64,000 nt of DNA from Cytophagales bacterium. Its GTDB lineage: Bacteria; Bacteroidota; Bacteroidia; Cytophagales; Cytophagaceae. Position 1 is the stretch's first letter. Each line of letters starts with the position of its first letter. The stretch covers positions 69,014-133,013 of the forward strand of contig REBA01000018.1 of NCBI GenBank assembly GCA_004294225.1, in the 5' to 3' direction. The notes under the pieces were generated by a model. The model searched no databases, was not told where the DNA came from, and worked only from the letters and a program-made list of their open reading frames with translations. Shown here in pieces: positions 16,897 through 27,235 of the stretch. Position numbers and translations under genes: made by a program.

Positions 16897-18637
16897 ATGA
16901 TTCTGATTGTTCTTCAAAATGAATGTCTTTAATCAATAGTTGAATGCTTTTTTTACCCATAAACTCATTGAAATCAATCTGGTAGCAGACATCAAAAGAG
17001 GTGCTAGCAACGATTTGGTCAAAAAAATGAGCCATTCCAAAACCTATCGCATCAAAGCTAATATTGGAGCCTAAAATAGAAAGCTTCATTTTTAAATGTT
17101 TTTCTTTAAGAATTCTTGCACTTCCTTTGTCTGTTAACCTTTGGCTTAGAAATATAGGTTGCATATTCCCTGGGCCAAAGGGAGCCATCTGACTAATTAC
17201 ATGATATAATTTTTCTGTTATTTGATCTAACTGAATAATGGCATCTATTTTTATAGAAGGAACAAGCTGATGAGGCAATATCTTTCTACTAACCACTGTT
17301 TCAAATCTATCCTTAAAAGGCTTTATATTTTCACTCTTTATAGTCAATCCAGCAGCATGTGCGTGTCCACCCCATTGTTCTAATAAATCATCGCATTCGC
17401 AAAGAGCTGCGTAAAGGTCAAAACTATCTACAGATCTTGCAGAACCAGAAATTTTTCCTTCCGATTCACAAAGTATTATTGTAGGTCGATAAAAATGCTC
17501 TATGCATCTTGAAGCTACTATTCCTATAACTCCTTTATGCCAATCTTCTTTGAATAACACTGTAGAAAACGAATATTTATTATCCTTAGAGCGAATCATT
17601 TCTAGTGCTTCGGCGGTAATAGTAGCGTCATAATCTTTTCTTAGTGCATTCTTTGTATTCAATTTTTCTGCCCAGATATTAGCTTCTTCTTCGCTCTGGC
17701 TTAACAATAGCTTTACTGCACTATCAGCATGACCAATCCTTCCTGCTGCATTTATTCTTGGGCTTAGACCAAAAACAACATCGGTAATAGTAAGTGATTT
17801 TTTAAAGCCAGAAATTCCAGATAATGCTTTAATCCCTGGTCTTTTGAGTTGATTTAGTGCATTCAGCCCCCAGAAAGCAATTATTCTATTTTCATCTACT
17901 ATAGGCACTATATCTGCCGCAATGCTTATCGTTACTAGGTCTATCTGTTCAAAAAGCAAAGAAAGAGTTGTTTTATTTTGCAGACAATAAGCATGAAGAA
18001 ATTTAAACCCAACACCACAACCACTTAGTTCCTTAAAAGGATAAGTACAATCTTTTCGTTTGGGGTCTAAAACTGCATAGGCTTCTGGCAATGTATCTCC
18101 TGGTTCGTGGTGATCGCAAAGGATACAATCTATGCCTTTGGCTTGAGCATATTTTGTTGCTTCAAAAGACTTTATTCCGCAGTCTAGGGTAATTATTAAT
18201 GTAATCCCTTTAGAAGCTGCCCAATCAATTCCAATTTTAGAAACGCCGTAACCCTCTTTGTATCTATCTGGAATATAGTAGTATAATTCCGAATGAAAAT
18301 TTGAGAAAAAACCATAAAACATGCTTACTGCTGTGGTTCCGTCTACATCATAATCTCCATAAATCAATATTTTTTCATGATTATTCTGAGCCTGTATCAA
18401 TCTATCAACTGCTCTGTCCATGTCTTTCATGAGAAATGGATTATATAATTGTTCAAGCTCTGGTCTAAAAAAATCCTTTGCTTTATCAAAAGTATCGATT
18501 CCTCTATTTATTAATAAACTAGCTAAACTAGTATTTATATTGAGCATTTTTGAGAACTCTGTTGTCTTTAATGAATCTATATCTGTAGTAATATTCCAAA
18601 GTTTTTTCTGCAAGTTTACAGGTGAAATAGTATTCAT
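16889..18637 (-). CDS. recJ: Single-stranded-DNA-specific 5'-3' exonuclease RecJ
   Basis: RecJ degrades single-stranded DNA 5' to 3' in recombination and mismatch repair. The 582-residue protein has the DHH motifs ILIYGDYDVDGTTAVSMFY near residue 92, ITLDCGIKS, CILCDHHEPGD and LDPKRKDC, then the DHHA1 motif WGGHAHAAGLTI near residue 420. It ends in an OB-like domain. The length is normal for the family. It converges on udk with an 8-nt overlap of the coding ends. Confidence 0.96.
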   Translation of the reverse strand: MNTISPVNLQKKLWNITTDIDSLKTTEFSKMLNINTSLASLLINRGIDTFDKAKDFFRPELEQLYNPFLMKDMDRAVDRLIQAQNNHEKILIYGDYDVDGTTAVSMFYGFFSNFHSELYYYIPDRYKEGYGVSKIGIDWAASKGITLIITLDCGIKSFEATKYAQAKGIDCILCDHHEPGDTLPEAYAVLDPKRKDCTYPFKELSGCGVGFKFLHAYCLQNKTTLSLLFEQIDLVTISIAADIVPIVDENRIIAFWGLNALNQLKRPGIKALSGISGFKKSLTITDVVFGLSPRINAAGRIGHADSAVKLLLSQSEEEANIWAEKLNTKNALRKDYDATITAEALEMIRSKDNKYSFSTVLFKEDWHKGVIGIVASRCIEHFYRPTIILCESEGKISGSARSVDSFDLYAALCECDDLLEQWGGHAHAAGLTIKSENIKPFKDRFETVVSRKILPHQLVPSIKIDAIIQLDQITEKLYHVISQMAPFGPGNMQPIFLSQRLTDKGSARILKEKHLKMKLSILGSNISFDAIGFGMAHFFDQIVASTSFDVCYQIDFNEFMGKKSIQLLIKDIHFEEQSESFN

Positions 18638-18732
18638 TTATTTATAGTTCTTCTTCGCTAAAATTTAATTAATGAATTTAAGTAAATTTTCATTGATTTT
18701 GATTTTATCAATTAGAAATTCAAATTGCTGAT

Positions 18733-19695
18733 ATGACCAAAATATTGATTTTAAGATTTTCTTCAATAGGCGACATTGTCTTAACTTCTCCTGTAATCAG
18801 GTGCTTAAAAATGCAGATTCCTGATGTAGAAGTTCATTTTTGCACCAAACCTTCCTTCAAAGAATGTTTAGAATATAATCCTTACATAGATAAAATTTAT
18901 CTTCTAGAACATCGGCTAAATGATTTGATTAAACAACTTGCTCAAGAGAAATACGACTACATCATTGATTTGCATCACAATCTTCGCACACTAATTATCA
19001 AAAAGAGATTAGGTGTAAAAAGCTATTCTTTTGAAAAACTAAATTTTAAAAAATGGTTGTTGGTTAAATTCAAAATTAATTGGATGCCCAATATTCATAT
19101 AGTTCAGCGTTATTTGAAAACAGTTGAACCATTGAATGTAAAAGATGATGAGAAGGGTTTAGATTTTTTTATCCCTGAGCATCTTAAAATCTCTACTTTG
19201 ATATTTCCACTTGCATTTAGGGTAGGTTATGTTGCATTTGTTATTGGTGCTCAACATAACACAAAGAAAATGACTGCTGAAAAAATCATAGAGTTTGCTA
19301 GAATTATTAACCAACCTGTGGTATTAATAGGGGGCAAGCAAGATTTTGCTTTAGGAGAAAAAGTATATAAAATACTATATGATTTAGATATCCCTGTTCA
19401 GAATACTTGTGGAAAATATACTCTTATTGAATCTGCATCTTTATTAACTTCTGCGAACTTTATAGTAAGCAACGATACAGGACTTATGCATATTGCTGCT
19501 GCTCTGAAAAAGAAAATATTTGTGGCATGGGGCAGTACAGTTCCAAGCTTTGGAATGTATCCCTATAAAACAGAATATGTAAATATAGAGAACAATAATC
19601 TTCCTTGTCGTCCGTGTTCAAAAATAGGATTTAATGTTTGCCCTAAGAAGCATTTCAATTGTATGCTAACATTGAATTTCCCTGGCAATAAATAA
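18733..19695 (+). CDS. Glycosyltransferase family 9 (heptosyltransferase-like)
   Basis: The 320-residue protein has the GT9 pattern: an N-terminal LILRFSSIGDIVLTSPVIRC segment and a C-terminal nucleotide-sugar binding part with SNDTGLMHIAAAL and the typical VAWGSTVPSFG. Family members add heptose or other sugars to lipopolysaccharide core on the cytoplasmic side of the inner membrane. The exact sugar cannot be named. It converges on the glutamine amidotransferase gene with only 2 nt between the stops. Confidence 0.88.
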   Translation: MTKILILRFSSIGDIVLTSPVIRCLKMQIPDVEVHFCTKPSFKECLEYNPYIDKIYLLEHRLNDLIKQLAQEKYDYIIDLHHNLRTLIIKKRLGVKSYSFEKLNFKKWLLVKFKINWMPNIHIVQRYLKTVEPLNVKDDEKGLDFFIPEHLKISTLIFPLAFRVGYVAFVIGAQHNTKKMTAEKIIEFARIINQPVVLIGGKQDFALGEKVYKILYDLDIPVQNTCGKYTLIESASLLTSANFIVSNDTGLMHIAAALKKKIFVAWGSTVPSFGMYPYKTEYVNIENNNLPCRPCSKIGFNVCPKKHFNCMLTLNFPGNK

Positions 19696-19697
19696 GG

Positions 19698-20408
19698 TTA
19701 AACTTTAGAAAAACCATTAATAGAAGCCCAATAATTTAACAACTCAAAAAGATGTTTTTGATTGGCAGCTCCATAGTGCTCAAAACCTGATTTTATTTCT
19801 TCAGAACTAGAGATATATTGCCCCTCTTGACTTAGCTCATTCTGACCATTTAAGAGAAAATTATCGATAGAATTCTGATTGGTTTCTATATGAAATTGTA
19901 AACCCATCAGGTTGGGTTCTAACCAAAAAGCTTGATTAGTTGTAACTTTAGTAGAAGCAAGAAGCTCTGTTCCCTCTGGTAAATCAAAAGTATCTCCATG
20001 CCAATGAAAAACAGTATAAATTGGGGGCAAAGAATTAAAAATAGCGTTACTTGATTTCAATATTTCAACTGGGAACCATCCAATTTCTTTATTTTTATTT
20101 GGATATACTTTGCTCCCTAATACTTCTGCTAATAGCTGAGCTCCTAGGCATATCCCAAGCACCATTTTCTTCTGCTGGATCGCTTTTCTTATCAACTCCT
20201 TTTCTTTGATTAACCATGAGTATTCTTGCTCGTCAGAAGTAGACATTGGCCCTCCAAGTACAATCAACATATCAAATGCATCAATAAATGGAAGTTTATC
20301 GTTTTCATAAAAACGAGTGGCAGTTACAAAATTACCTGGCTTGTAAACCCATTCTTGTATACTGCCTAAATCCTCATAAGGAACGTGCTGAAAATAGTGA
20401 ATATTCAT
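19698..20408 (-). CDS. Class I glutamine amidotransferase (GMP synthase-like)
   Basis: The 236-residue protein is a stand-alone class I glutaminase domain. The nucleophile Cys is in VLGICLGAQLLAE near residue 93, and the catalytic His-Glu pair is in GLQFHIETN near residue 175. An LIVLGGPMST oxyanion motif is near residue 48. It has no synthetase domain, so it is not GuaA itself; such proteins are often annotated only as type 1 glutamine amidotransferases and may act as gamma-glutamyl peptidases. It follows radA by 10 nt and is likely co-transcribed with it. Confidence 0.85.
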   Translation of the reverse strand: MNIHYFQHVPYEDLGSIQEWVYKPGNFVTATRFYENDKLPFIDAFDMLIVLGGPMSTSDEQEYSWLIKEKELIRKAIQQKKMVLGICLGAQLLAEVLGSKVYPNKNKEIGWFPVEILKSSNAIFNSLPPIYTVFHWHGDTFDLPEGTELLASTKVTTNQAFWLEPNLMGLQFHIETNQNSIDNFLLNGQNELSQEGQYISSSEEIKSGFEHYGAANQKHLFELLNYWASINGFSKV

Positions 20409-20418
20409 CTTCTTTTAC

Positions 20419-21786
20419 TTAATTCATTAATTGCTCTACTACATCTTCTAACTTTGCTACTGCACAAATTTTTAAATGATATTGATCTATATTTAAACCT
20501 TTGAGGTTATACTTTGAAATAAATATTTCTTTAAAGCCTAATTTCTCTGCTTCTGATATGCGTTGTTCTATCCTATTTACTGCTCTTATTTCTCCACCTA
20601 ACCCAACCTCAGCAGCAAAGCAAATATGCTGGGGCAAAGCCTTATCTTCATAGGAAGAAATAATCGCTGCACACACAGCAAGATCAATAGCTGGGTCTTC
20701 AACTTTAAATCCACCAGCAACATTAAGAAATACATCTTGCGTGCCCAGTCTCATTCCTCCTCTTTTTTCCAACACCGCTAAAAGCATATTTAATCTTTTC
20801 GCATCAAACCCAGTACTGCTCCTCTGAGGTGTACCATAATTGGCGGGGCTTACTAAACATTGAATTTCTAACAATAGTGGCCTATTGCCTTCAATAGTGG
20901 CACCAATGGTTATCCCGCTAATTACCTCTTCTCTTTGCGAGAGCAGTATTTCGGAGGGGTTTCTAACCTCTCTTAGCCCAGAAGCTACCATCTCATATAT
21001 ACCTAATTCAGATGTAGAACCAAATCTATTCTTAGTTGTACGTAATATCCTATAACTTAAATGTCTGTCTCCTTCAAACTGCAACACAGTATCTACCATA
21101 TGCTCTAATACCTTAGGACCGGCAAGAGTTCCTTCTTTGGTAATATGACCTATCAAGAAAACAGGTGTATTGGTTTCTTTTGCGAATTTCATTAACTCAG
21201 ACGTACACTCTCTAACCTGCGATATACTTCCAGCAGTAGATTCTATATGAGCGGAATGCAATGTTTGTATAGAGTCAATAATCAAAACATCTGGCTCGGT
21301 AAGCTCAATCTGTTTAAAAATATTCTGAGTAGACGTTTCATTCAAGACAAAACAATTGTTGCTCACAATGCCGATTCTCTCTGCTCTCATCTTAATTTGC
21401 TGTTCGCTTTCCTCACCAGACACATACAGAACTTTATGATTAACCAACTGTAAAGCTATTTGAAGCATCAAAGTTGATTTTCCAATACCAGGTTCACCGC
21501 CAATTAATACCAAAGAACCAGCAACCAAACCTCCTCCTAAAACTCTATTTAGTTCCTCGTCTGAAACAACAAGACGCTCCTTTTGTTCAAAACTTACTTC
21601 TAAAAGCTGTTTAGGTTTATTTGCAATTTTTAATGAACTAGAAGACCTCCAATTTTTGTTATCTTCTTTTTGAATAAGTTCTTCAACAAAAGTATTCCAT
21701 TCTCCGCAAGCAGGACATTTCCCGAGCCATTTAGCTGACTGATGTCCACAACTTTGACAGAAATAAGAAGATTTTTGTTTTGACAT
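20419..21786 (-). CDS. radA: DNA repair protein RadA
   Basis: RadA is a RecA-like, DnaB-type helicase that drives branch migration during recombination. The 455-residue protein has all family parts: an N-terminal zinc finger (CQSCGHQSAKWLGKCPACGEW), a Walker A motif GEPGIGKST near residue 95, the RadA-specific KNRFG motif, and a C-terminal Lon-protease-like domain without protease function (GGFKVEDPAIDLAVCAAI). The length is normal. Confidence 0.96.
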   Translation of the reverse strand: MSKQKSSYFCQSCGHQSAKWLGKCPACGEWNTFVEELIQKEDNKNWRSSSSLKIANKPKQLLEVSFEQKERLVVSDEELNRVLGGGLVAGSLVLIGGEPGIGKSTLMLQIALQLVNHKVLYVSGEESEQQIKMRAERIGIVSNNCFVLNETSTQNIFKQIELTEPDVLIIDSIQTLHSAHIESTAGSISQVRECTSELMKFAKETNTPVFLIGHITKEGTLAGPKVLEHMVDTVLQFEGDRHLSYRILRTTKNRFGSTSELGIYEMVASGLREVRNPSEILLSQREEVISGITIGATIEGNRPLLLEIQCLVSPANYGTPQRSSTGFDAKRLNMLLAVLEKRGGMRLGTQDVFLNVAGGFKVEDPAIDLAVCAAIISSYEDKALPQHICFAAEVGLGGEIRAVNRIEQRISEAEKLGFKEIFISKYNLKGLNIDQYHLKICAVAKLEDVVEQLMN

Positions 21787-22040
21787 TTAGTCAGTGATTA
21801 ATTGAGCAGAAATTTCGATAAAGTTACAAAAATTAAATAGCATTCTAAGTGCTAACTCTATAAAGTCTATACTGCAATTTTATAAAGGTATAGGTAAATA
21901 TATCGGAACCATCTAAAATATATTGCTTGTATATTATAAACCTATAACAATTTTTATATTATTTTTAGATTAAAATTACCCTAAAATTTAGGTTAAATAT
22001 TAGGGAATATATTTTTACTCATTACTATAACGAAACGCAA

Positions 22041-23801
22041 ATGTTAGGATTTTTAAAGAATGTATTGTCAACCATTGTGGGTTTGGCTTTATTCTTATTT
22101 GTTATTGTATTCACTGGTATAGCAATTCTGATGTCCGCCATGCCAGAAGAAAAAGAAAAGGTTAAATCTACTTCTGTATTGAGGCTCAAATTAGATGCTC
22201 CAATAGTAGAAAGAGATCCAGATAATTTTTTATCAAAGTTCAGTCCATTCTCAGGTGTAGAACCTAGCATAGGGCTTATAGAACTTAAAGAGCTTATCAC
22301 CAAAGCTAAATCTGACTCCTCAATTAAAGGTATTTTTCTTGACATTTCTATGGTAAATGCAGGATATGCCACTTTACAAGAACTCAGAAACAAATTAATT
22401 GATTTCAAATCGTCCCAAAAATTCATAGTAGCATACGGAGAATTTTACAACGAAAAAAGCTATTACTTAGCTTCTATAGCTGATAAAATTTACCTCCCTC
22501 CCTCAGGAAATTTAGAATTTAATGGGCTAGAATCTGAAATAATGTTTCTAAAAGGAGCTTTAGAAAAACTAGAAATTAAAGCAGAAATATTCAAAGTTGG
22601 AGAATTTAAAAGTGCAGTAGAACCTCTATTTCTAGACAAAATGAGCGATGCAAGTAGAACACAAACACGCTCCTTCCTCAATGCAATCAACAACAATTGT
22701 CTATCAGAAATAGCCCTAAGTAGAAATATACCACTCGAACAACTTCAAAAAATATCAGACTCAATGCTTGTTCGGTCTGCTCACAATGCTTTAGAATTAG
22801 GACTAATTACAGACCTAGCATATTATGATAACTTAGAGCAATATATTCAAGAAAAGTTAAAAATATCTTCTGATGAAGAAATCAATTTCATCAGTTACTC
22901 TACCTATAAAAATTCTATATTAAACCAACCACAGAATACTGCAGCCGATAATAATAAAATTGCAGTGATTATAGCTAATGGAGAAATCAATACTGGGAAA
23001 TCTGATGATGCATCTATTGGCTCTGAAAGTCTTTGCGAACAGATAAGAAAAGCTAGAAAAGATGAAAATGTAAAAGCAATAGTATTAAGAATTAATTCCC
23101 CTGGTGGAAGTGCATTAGCTTCTGATGTAATATGGAGAGAAGTAACACTCACAAAAAAAATCAAGCCTATCGTTGCCTCTATGTCTGACCTTGCAGCATC
23201 TGGTGGGTATTACATAGCTATGGCTTGCGACACCATTATTGCCCAACCGAATACAATCACTGGTTCTATTGGTGTTTTCGGTATATCATTTAATGCAGAA
23301 AGTTTTTTGAAAAACAAACTAGGGGTTAGCACAGACAGGGTAAATACAGGGCAGTTTTCCGATTTGGGAACCATCACTAGACCAATGACTACATTCGAAA
23401 AACAAATCATACAGAAAGAAGTAGAAAACATTTATGAATCATTTACCAGTAAAGCTGCTGAAGGCAGAAGAATGACTCTAGAAAAACTCAAATCTATAGC
23501 TTCTGGAAGAGTTTGGGCAGGTAGTGAAGGAAAAAATAATGGACTAGTAGATATCTACGGAGGCTTAGACGAGGCAATTCAAATTGCCGCCAACATGGCT
23601 TCTACATCAGATTATCAATTATTATATTTACCAGAAAGAAAAAATCAATACTGGAATCAACTCATTAATCAGATTGGTAATGAGGAAGAAGCGTTATCTA
23701 AACAATTAGGAATATTCTACCCTTATTTAAAAAACATTAGAAATGTTAAAAAACTTGAAGGTATTCAAGCAAGAATGCCTTTTGAAATTTATTTAAAATA
23801 A
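22041..23801 (+). CDS. sppA: Signal peptide peptidase SppA, 67K type
   Basis: SppA is a membrane-anchored serine protease that degrades cleaved signal peptides in the periplasm. The 586-residue protein has an N-terminal transmembrane helix (about residues 8-32) and two tandem ClpP-like halves. The catalytic Lys is expected in VGEFKSAVEP (about residue 193) and the catalytic Ser in SDLAASGGYYIA (about residue 386). Both motifs are intact. bioB follows after 18 nt and may be co-transcribed. The 254-nt upstream spacer has only short AT-rich inverted repeats. Confidence 0.94.
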   Translation: MLGFLKNVLSTIVGLALFLFVIVFTGIAILMSAMPEEKEKVKSTSVLRLKLDAPIVERDPDNFLSKFSPFSGVEPSIGLIELKELITKAKSDSSIKGIFLDISMVNAGYATLQELRNKLIDFKSSQKFIVAYGEFYNEKSYYLASIADKIYLPPSGNLEFNGLESEIMFLKGALEKLEIKAEIFKVGEFKSAVEPLFLDKMSDASRTQTRSFLNAINNNCLSEIALSRNIPLEQLQKISDSMLVRSAHNALELGLITDLAYYDNLEQYIQEKLKISSDEEINFISYSTYKNSILNQPQNTAADNNKIAVIIANGEINTGKSDDASIGSESLCEQIRKARKDENVKAIVLRINSPGGSALASDVIWREVTLTKKIKPIVASMSDLAASGGYYIAMACDTIIAQPNTITGSIGVFGISFNAESFLKNKLGVSTDRVNTGQFSDLGTITRPMTTFEKQIIQKEVENIYESFTSKAAEGRRMTLEKLKSIASGRVWAGSEGKNNGLVDIYGGLDEAIQIAANMASTSDYQLLYLPERKNQYWNQLINQIGNEEEALSKQLGIFYPYLKNIRNVKKLEGIQARMPFEIYLK

Positions 23802-23819
23802 CCCAATATATTATACCGA

Positions 23820-24821
23820 ATGACTACCATAAGAAACAATTGGACAAGAACTGAAATTGAAACTATCTATAATCTTCCCATTCTAGACCTTATCTTCCAA
23901 AGTGCATCAGTCCACAGAACATACCATGATGCTCAAGAAGTTCAAGTATGTACCCTATTATCTGTAAAAACAGGAGGATGCCCAGAAGATTGCTCTTATT
24001 GCCCTCAAGCAGCTAGATACCACACGGATGTAAAGGTTCAAAAACTTATGGAAGTTGATGAAGTAATAAACGCAGCCCAAAATGCTAAGGATTCTGGAAG
24101 TACACGTTTTTGCATGGGAGCTGCATGGAGAGAAGTTAGAGACAATAAAGACTTTGATAAAGTTTTAGAAATGGTCAAAGGAGTAAACAACATGGGAATG
24201 GAAGTATGTTGTACTTTAGGAATGCTCACTGAAGAACAAGCTCAAAAACTTCATAATGCTGGACTTTATGCCTATAATCATAACTTAGATACCAGCGAAG
24301 AACACTATGATAAAATTATCACTACAAGAACCTACGACGACAGATTAGACACTTTAAATAATGTAAGAAAAGCCAAAATATCTGTATGCTCTGGAGGAAT
24401 AATTGGAATGGGAGAATCACATCTTGACAGAATCGGTATGCTACATACCCTATCCAACTTAGAAGGGCACCCAGAATCTGTTCCAGTAAATGCTTTAGTA
24501 CCTGTAGAAGGCACACCTTTAGAAAACCAACCACGAGTTTCTATCTGGGATATGATTAGAATGATTGCAACTGCACGAATCATAATGCCCAAAACAATGG
24601 TTAGACTCTCTGCTGGAAGAATAAAAATGAGTATAGAAGAACAAGCCCTTTGTTTCTTGGCAGGAGCAAACTCTATTTTCGCTGGGGACAAATTATTGAC
24701 CACCCCAAACCCTGAAGTAGACACGGACAAAGAAATGTTCCAAATTCTTAATCTGAAACCAAGAAAATCATTTAAAGATAGCGAACAACCTAGTATCAAG
24801 TTTGAGCAAATTCCATTATAA
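23820..24821 (+). CDS. bioB: Biotin synthase
   Basis: BioB is a radical-SAM enzyme that inserts sulfur into dethiobiotin. The 333-residue protein has the iron-sulfur cluster motif [14 protein letters not shown] at about residues 51-64. Conserved downstream Cys and Arg positions of the second cluster are also present ([19 protein letters not shown]; a late RLSAGR). The remaining bio genes are not in the window, so biotin synthesis is dispersed or relies on imported precursor. Confidence 0.96.
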   Translation: MTTIRNNWTRTEIETIYNLPILDLIFQSASVHRTYHDAQEVQVCTLLSVKTGGCPEDCSYCPQAARYHTDVKVQKLMEVDEVINAAQNAKDSGSTRFCMGAAWREVRDNKDFDKVLEMVKGVNNMGMEVCCTLGMLTEEQAQKLHNAGLYAYNHNLDTSEEHYDKIITTRTYDDRLDTLNNVRKAKISVCSGGIIGMGESHLDRIGMLHTLSNLEGHPESVPVNALVPVEGTPLENQPRVSIWDMIRMIATARIIMPKTMVRLSAGRIKMSIEEQALCFLAGANSIFAGDKLLTTPNPEVDTDKEMFQILNLKPRKSFKDSEQPSIKFEQIPL

Positions 24822-24849
24822 TACTATCCGAATTATTTTCAAACAAGTT

Positions 24850-24893
24850 GAATAAATACAGTGTTTAACAATTGTCAAACACTGCATTTATTC
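24850..24893. terminator. Long hairpin downstream of bioB
   Basis: Two 8-bp arms stacked around one mismatch (GAATAAAT, A.C, CAGTGTTT pairing with AAACACTG and ATTTATTC) form a 17-position stem with a 10-nt loop. It begins 28 nt after the bioB stop. No T-tract follows on the plus strand, so termination is likely but not certain. Confidence 0.5.
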
Positions 24894-24953
24894 AATCCTT
24901 CTAATTATTAATTTCTATTAACACCATATTTCTATAAAAACAGCAACAGAAAA

Positions 24954-27206
24954 ATGTCTTCAATTCAGAATCAACTAGACACACTCAACCCCACTCAAAG
25001 GGAAGCTGTAGAATATACAGAAGGGCCACTTATGATATTGGCAGGTGCAGGCTCAGGAAAAACCAGAGTACTCACCTACCGAACAGCATACCTCATTAGC
25101 AAAGGTGTGGACCCTTTCAACATTCTCTCTCTAACATTTACAAACAAAGCTGCTAGAGAGATGAAAAACAGAATAGAAAAAGTAATGGGAACAGATGCCC
25201 GTAACTTATGGATGGGAACTTTTCACTCAGTTTTTGCAAGAATTCTAAGATCAGAAGCACAACATATTGGATATACCAACGACTTTACGATTTATGATAC
25301 TGAAGACTCAAAATCTTTGATAAAAACCATTGTTCATGAGCAACAATTAGACGATAAGCTTTATAAACCAAGCACTGTGCTTAGCAGAATTTCTGGTGCT
25401 AAAAACAAACTTATCTCTCCAGCAGAATATCAAAAAAATCCTTATATAACCGCCGATGATGAAGCAGCCATGAGACCAGAAATGGGCAAACTTTATCAGA
25501 TATATCAACAACGCTGCTTTAAATCTGGGGCTATGGATTTTGACGACTTATTATTTAATACCAATATATTATTTAGAGACCATCCAGAAATCCTCTACAG
25601 ATACCAAAATCGCTTTAAATATGTAATGGTAGATGAGTTCCAAGATACTAACCTCTCTCAATATGCAATCACTAGAAAATTAGCCGCTAAAGATAGAAAT
25701 ATATGCGTAGTAGGAGACGACGCACAAAGTATTTATGCATTCAGAGGTGCTGATATTCAGAATATCTTAAATTTTGAGAAAGATTATCCAGAACTAAAAA
25801 CCATAAAACTTGAACAGAACTATCGTTCTACAAACACTATTGTTCAAGCAGCAAACTCAATTATCGAAAAGAACAAAGACCAATTTAAAAAAGAAGTCTG
25901 GACTCAAAACGAAGCTGGGGAGCTCATAGAAATTCTCAAAGCCAATTCAGACAACGAAGAAGGCATGCTAGTGGCAAATGCTATTTTTGAAGATAAAATG
26001 AATGAAAAACTTCAAAATAAAGATTTCGCTATTCTGTACAGAACAAATTACCAATCTAGAGCATTTGAAGAAGCCTTAAGAAAAAAGAATATTCCCTACA
26101 AAATGGTAGGTGGGCTATCATTCTATCAAAGAAAAGAAATAAAAGATTTACTCTGCTATCTAAGATACATAATAAATCCTACAGACGAAGAAGCTTTCAA
26201 AAGAATTATTAATTATCCCAAAAGAGGCATAGGAGATACTACAGTATCAAAACTGTTTGTAATCACCGAAGAACAGGGAACCACCCTATGGGACGTGATT
26301 AGCAATATTCAATCTGCCATGCCGGGAAGAGCAGCATCGGCTATTGAAGAATTTGCTACACAAATCAAATCGTTCCAAATACTATTAGAGATAAAAGATG
26401 CTTTTGAAGTAGCCTCTCATGTAGCCCAAAAATCAGGGATTCTTAAAGAGCTTTATGACGATAAAACCCCAGAAGGCGTTAATAAATACGAAAATATTCA
26501 AGAATTATTGAATGGTATAAAACAATTTGTAGAAATACCTGATAATCCTGATAAATCTTTAGGTGCATACTTGCAAGAAATTACTTTAGTTACCGATGCC
26601 GACACAAAAGACAAACCGGAAGAAGAAGATAAAGTAACTTTAATGACCATTCATTCTGCTAAAGGACTAGAATTTAGAAATGTATATGTAGTAGGCATGG
26701 AAGAAGACCTTTTCCCTTCTCAAATAATGTTAAGTAGTAGAGCAGACCTAGAAGAAGAACGCCGTTTGTTTTATGTAGCCATCACAAGAGCAGAGAAAAA
26801 ACTTTCTATGTCTTTCGCAATAAGTAGATTCAGATTTGGGAGAGTTAAACCTTGCGAACCAAGTAGATTTTTATCAGAATTAAATAAGAATTACTTAAAA
26901 ATAACCACCAAACAAATCTCCAATAGTCAAGATCGACAAAGCTTTGCAACTATTAAACCCAATAAGCCTTCAACATCAATAATACCAAAAAACAAAACAG
27001 TAAGTTATGTTGCACCGGCTGATTTTAAGCCTAGTGATACCTCTGTCCTCTCAGAAGGCATGAAAGTAGAACACCCAAAATTCGGTTTTGGAAAAGTTAC
27101 CAAAATGGATGTATCAGGAAACGACAGGAAAGCTACAATTGACTTTAATGGAGATATTAAAACATTAATTCTAAGCTTTGCAAAATTAAGAATTCACGAC
27201 AATTAG
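24954..27206 (+). CDS. uvrD: UvrD/PcrA-type ATP-dependent DNA helicase
   Basis: This is a superfamily 1A 3'-5' helicase used in nucleotide excision repair and replication restart. All motifs are present in order in its 750 residues: Q motif LNPTQREAVEYTEG, Walker A AGAGSGKTRVLTY near residue 30, VMVDEFQDTNLSQY near residue 225, DDAQSIYAFRGA, QNYRST, VTLMTIHSAKGLEF near residue 565 and RRLFYVAITRAEKKL. The C-terminal VEHPKFGFGKVTKMD segment matches the Tudor-like domain of PcrA/UvrD that contacts RNA polymerase. PcrA is an equally valid name. Confidence 0.94.
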   Translation: MSSIQNQLDTLNPTQREAVEYTEGPLMILAGAGSGKTRVLTYRTAYLISKGVDPFNILSLTFTNKAAREMKNRIEKVMGTDARNLWMGTFHSVFARILRSEAQHIGYTNDFTIYDTEDSKSLIKTIVHEQQLDDKLYKPSTVLSRISGAKNKLISPAEYQKNPYITADDEAAMRPEMGKLYQIYQQRCFKSGAMDFDDLLFNTNILFRDHPEILYRYQNRFKYVMVDEFQDTNLSQYAITRKLAAKDRNICVVGDDAQSIYAFRGADIQNILNFEKDYPELKTIKLEQNYRSTNTIVQAANSIIEKNKDQFKKEVWTQNEAGELIEILKANSDNEEGMLVANAIFEDKMNEKLQNKDFAILYRTNYQSRAFEEALRKKNIPYKMVGGLSFYQRKEIKDLLCYLRYIINPTDEEAFKRIINYPKRGIGDTTVSKLFVITEEQGTTLWDVISNIQSAMPGRAASAIEEFATQIKSFQILLEIKDAFEVASHVAQKSGILKELYDDKTPEGVNKYENIQELLNGIKQFVEIPDNPDKSLGAYLQEITLVTDADTKDKPEEEDKVTLMTIHSAKGLEFRNVYVVGMEEDLFPSQIMLSSRADLEEERRLFYVAITRAEKKLSMSFAISRFRFGRVKPCEPSRFLSELNKNYLKITTKQISNSQDRQSFATIKPNKPSTSIIPKNKTVSYVAPADFKPSDTSVLSEGMKVEHPKFGFGKVTKMDVSGNDRKATIDFNGDIKTLILSFAKLRIHDN

Positions 27207-27235
27207 CAGCTAAAATCCTCACAAACAGAATTATT

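Noticed and set aside
22025-22426. A 133-codon frame antisense to sppA
   Set aside because: It is complementary to the sppA N-terminus and signal-anchor region and has no independent support.
24332-24799. A 155-codon frame antisense to bioB
   Set aside because: bioB is fully conserved across it; the antisense frame shows no domain and is a by-product of codon bias.
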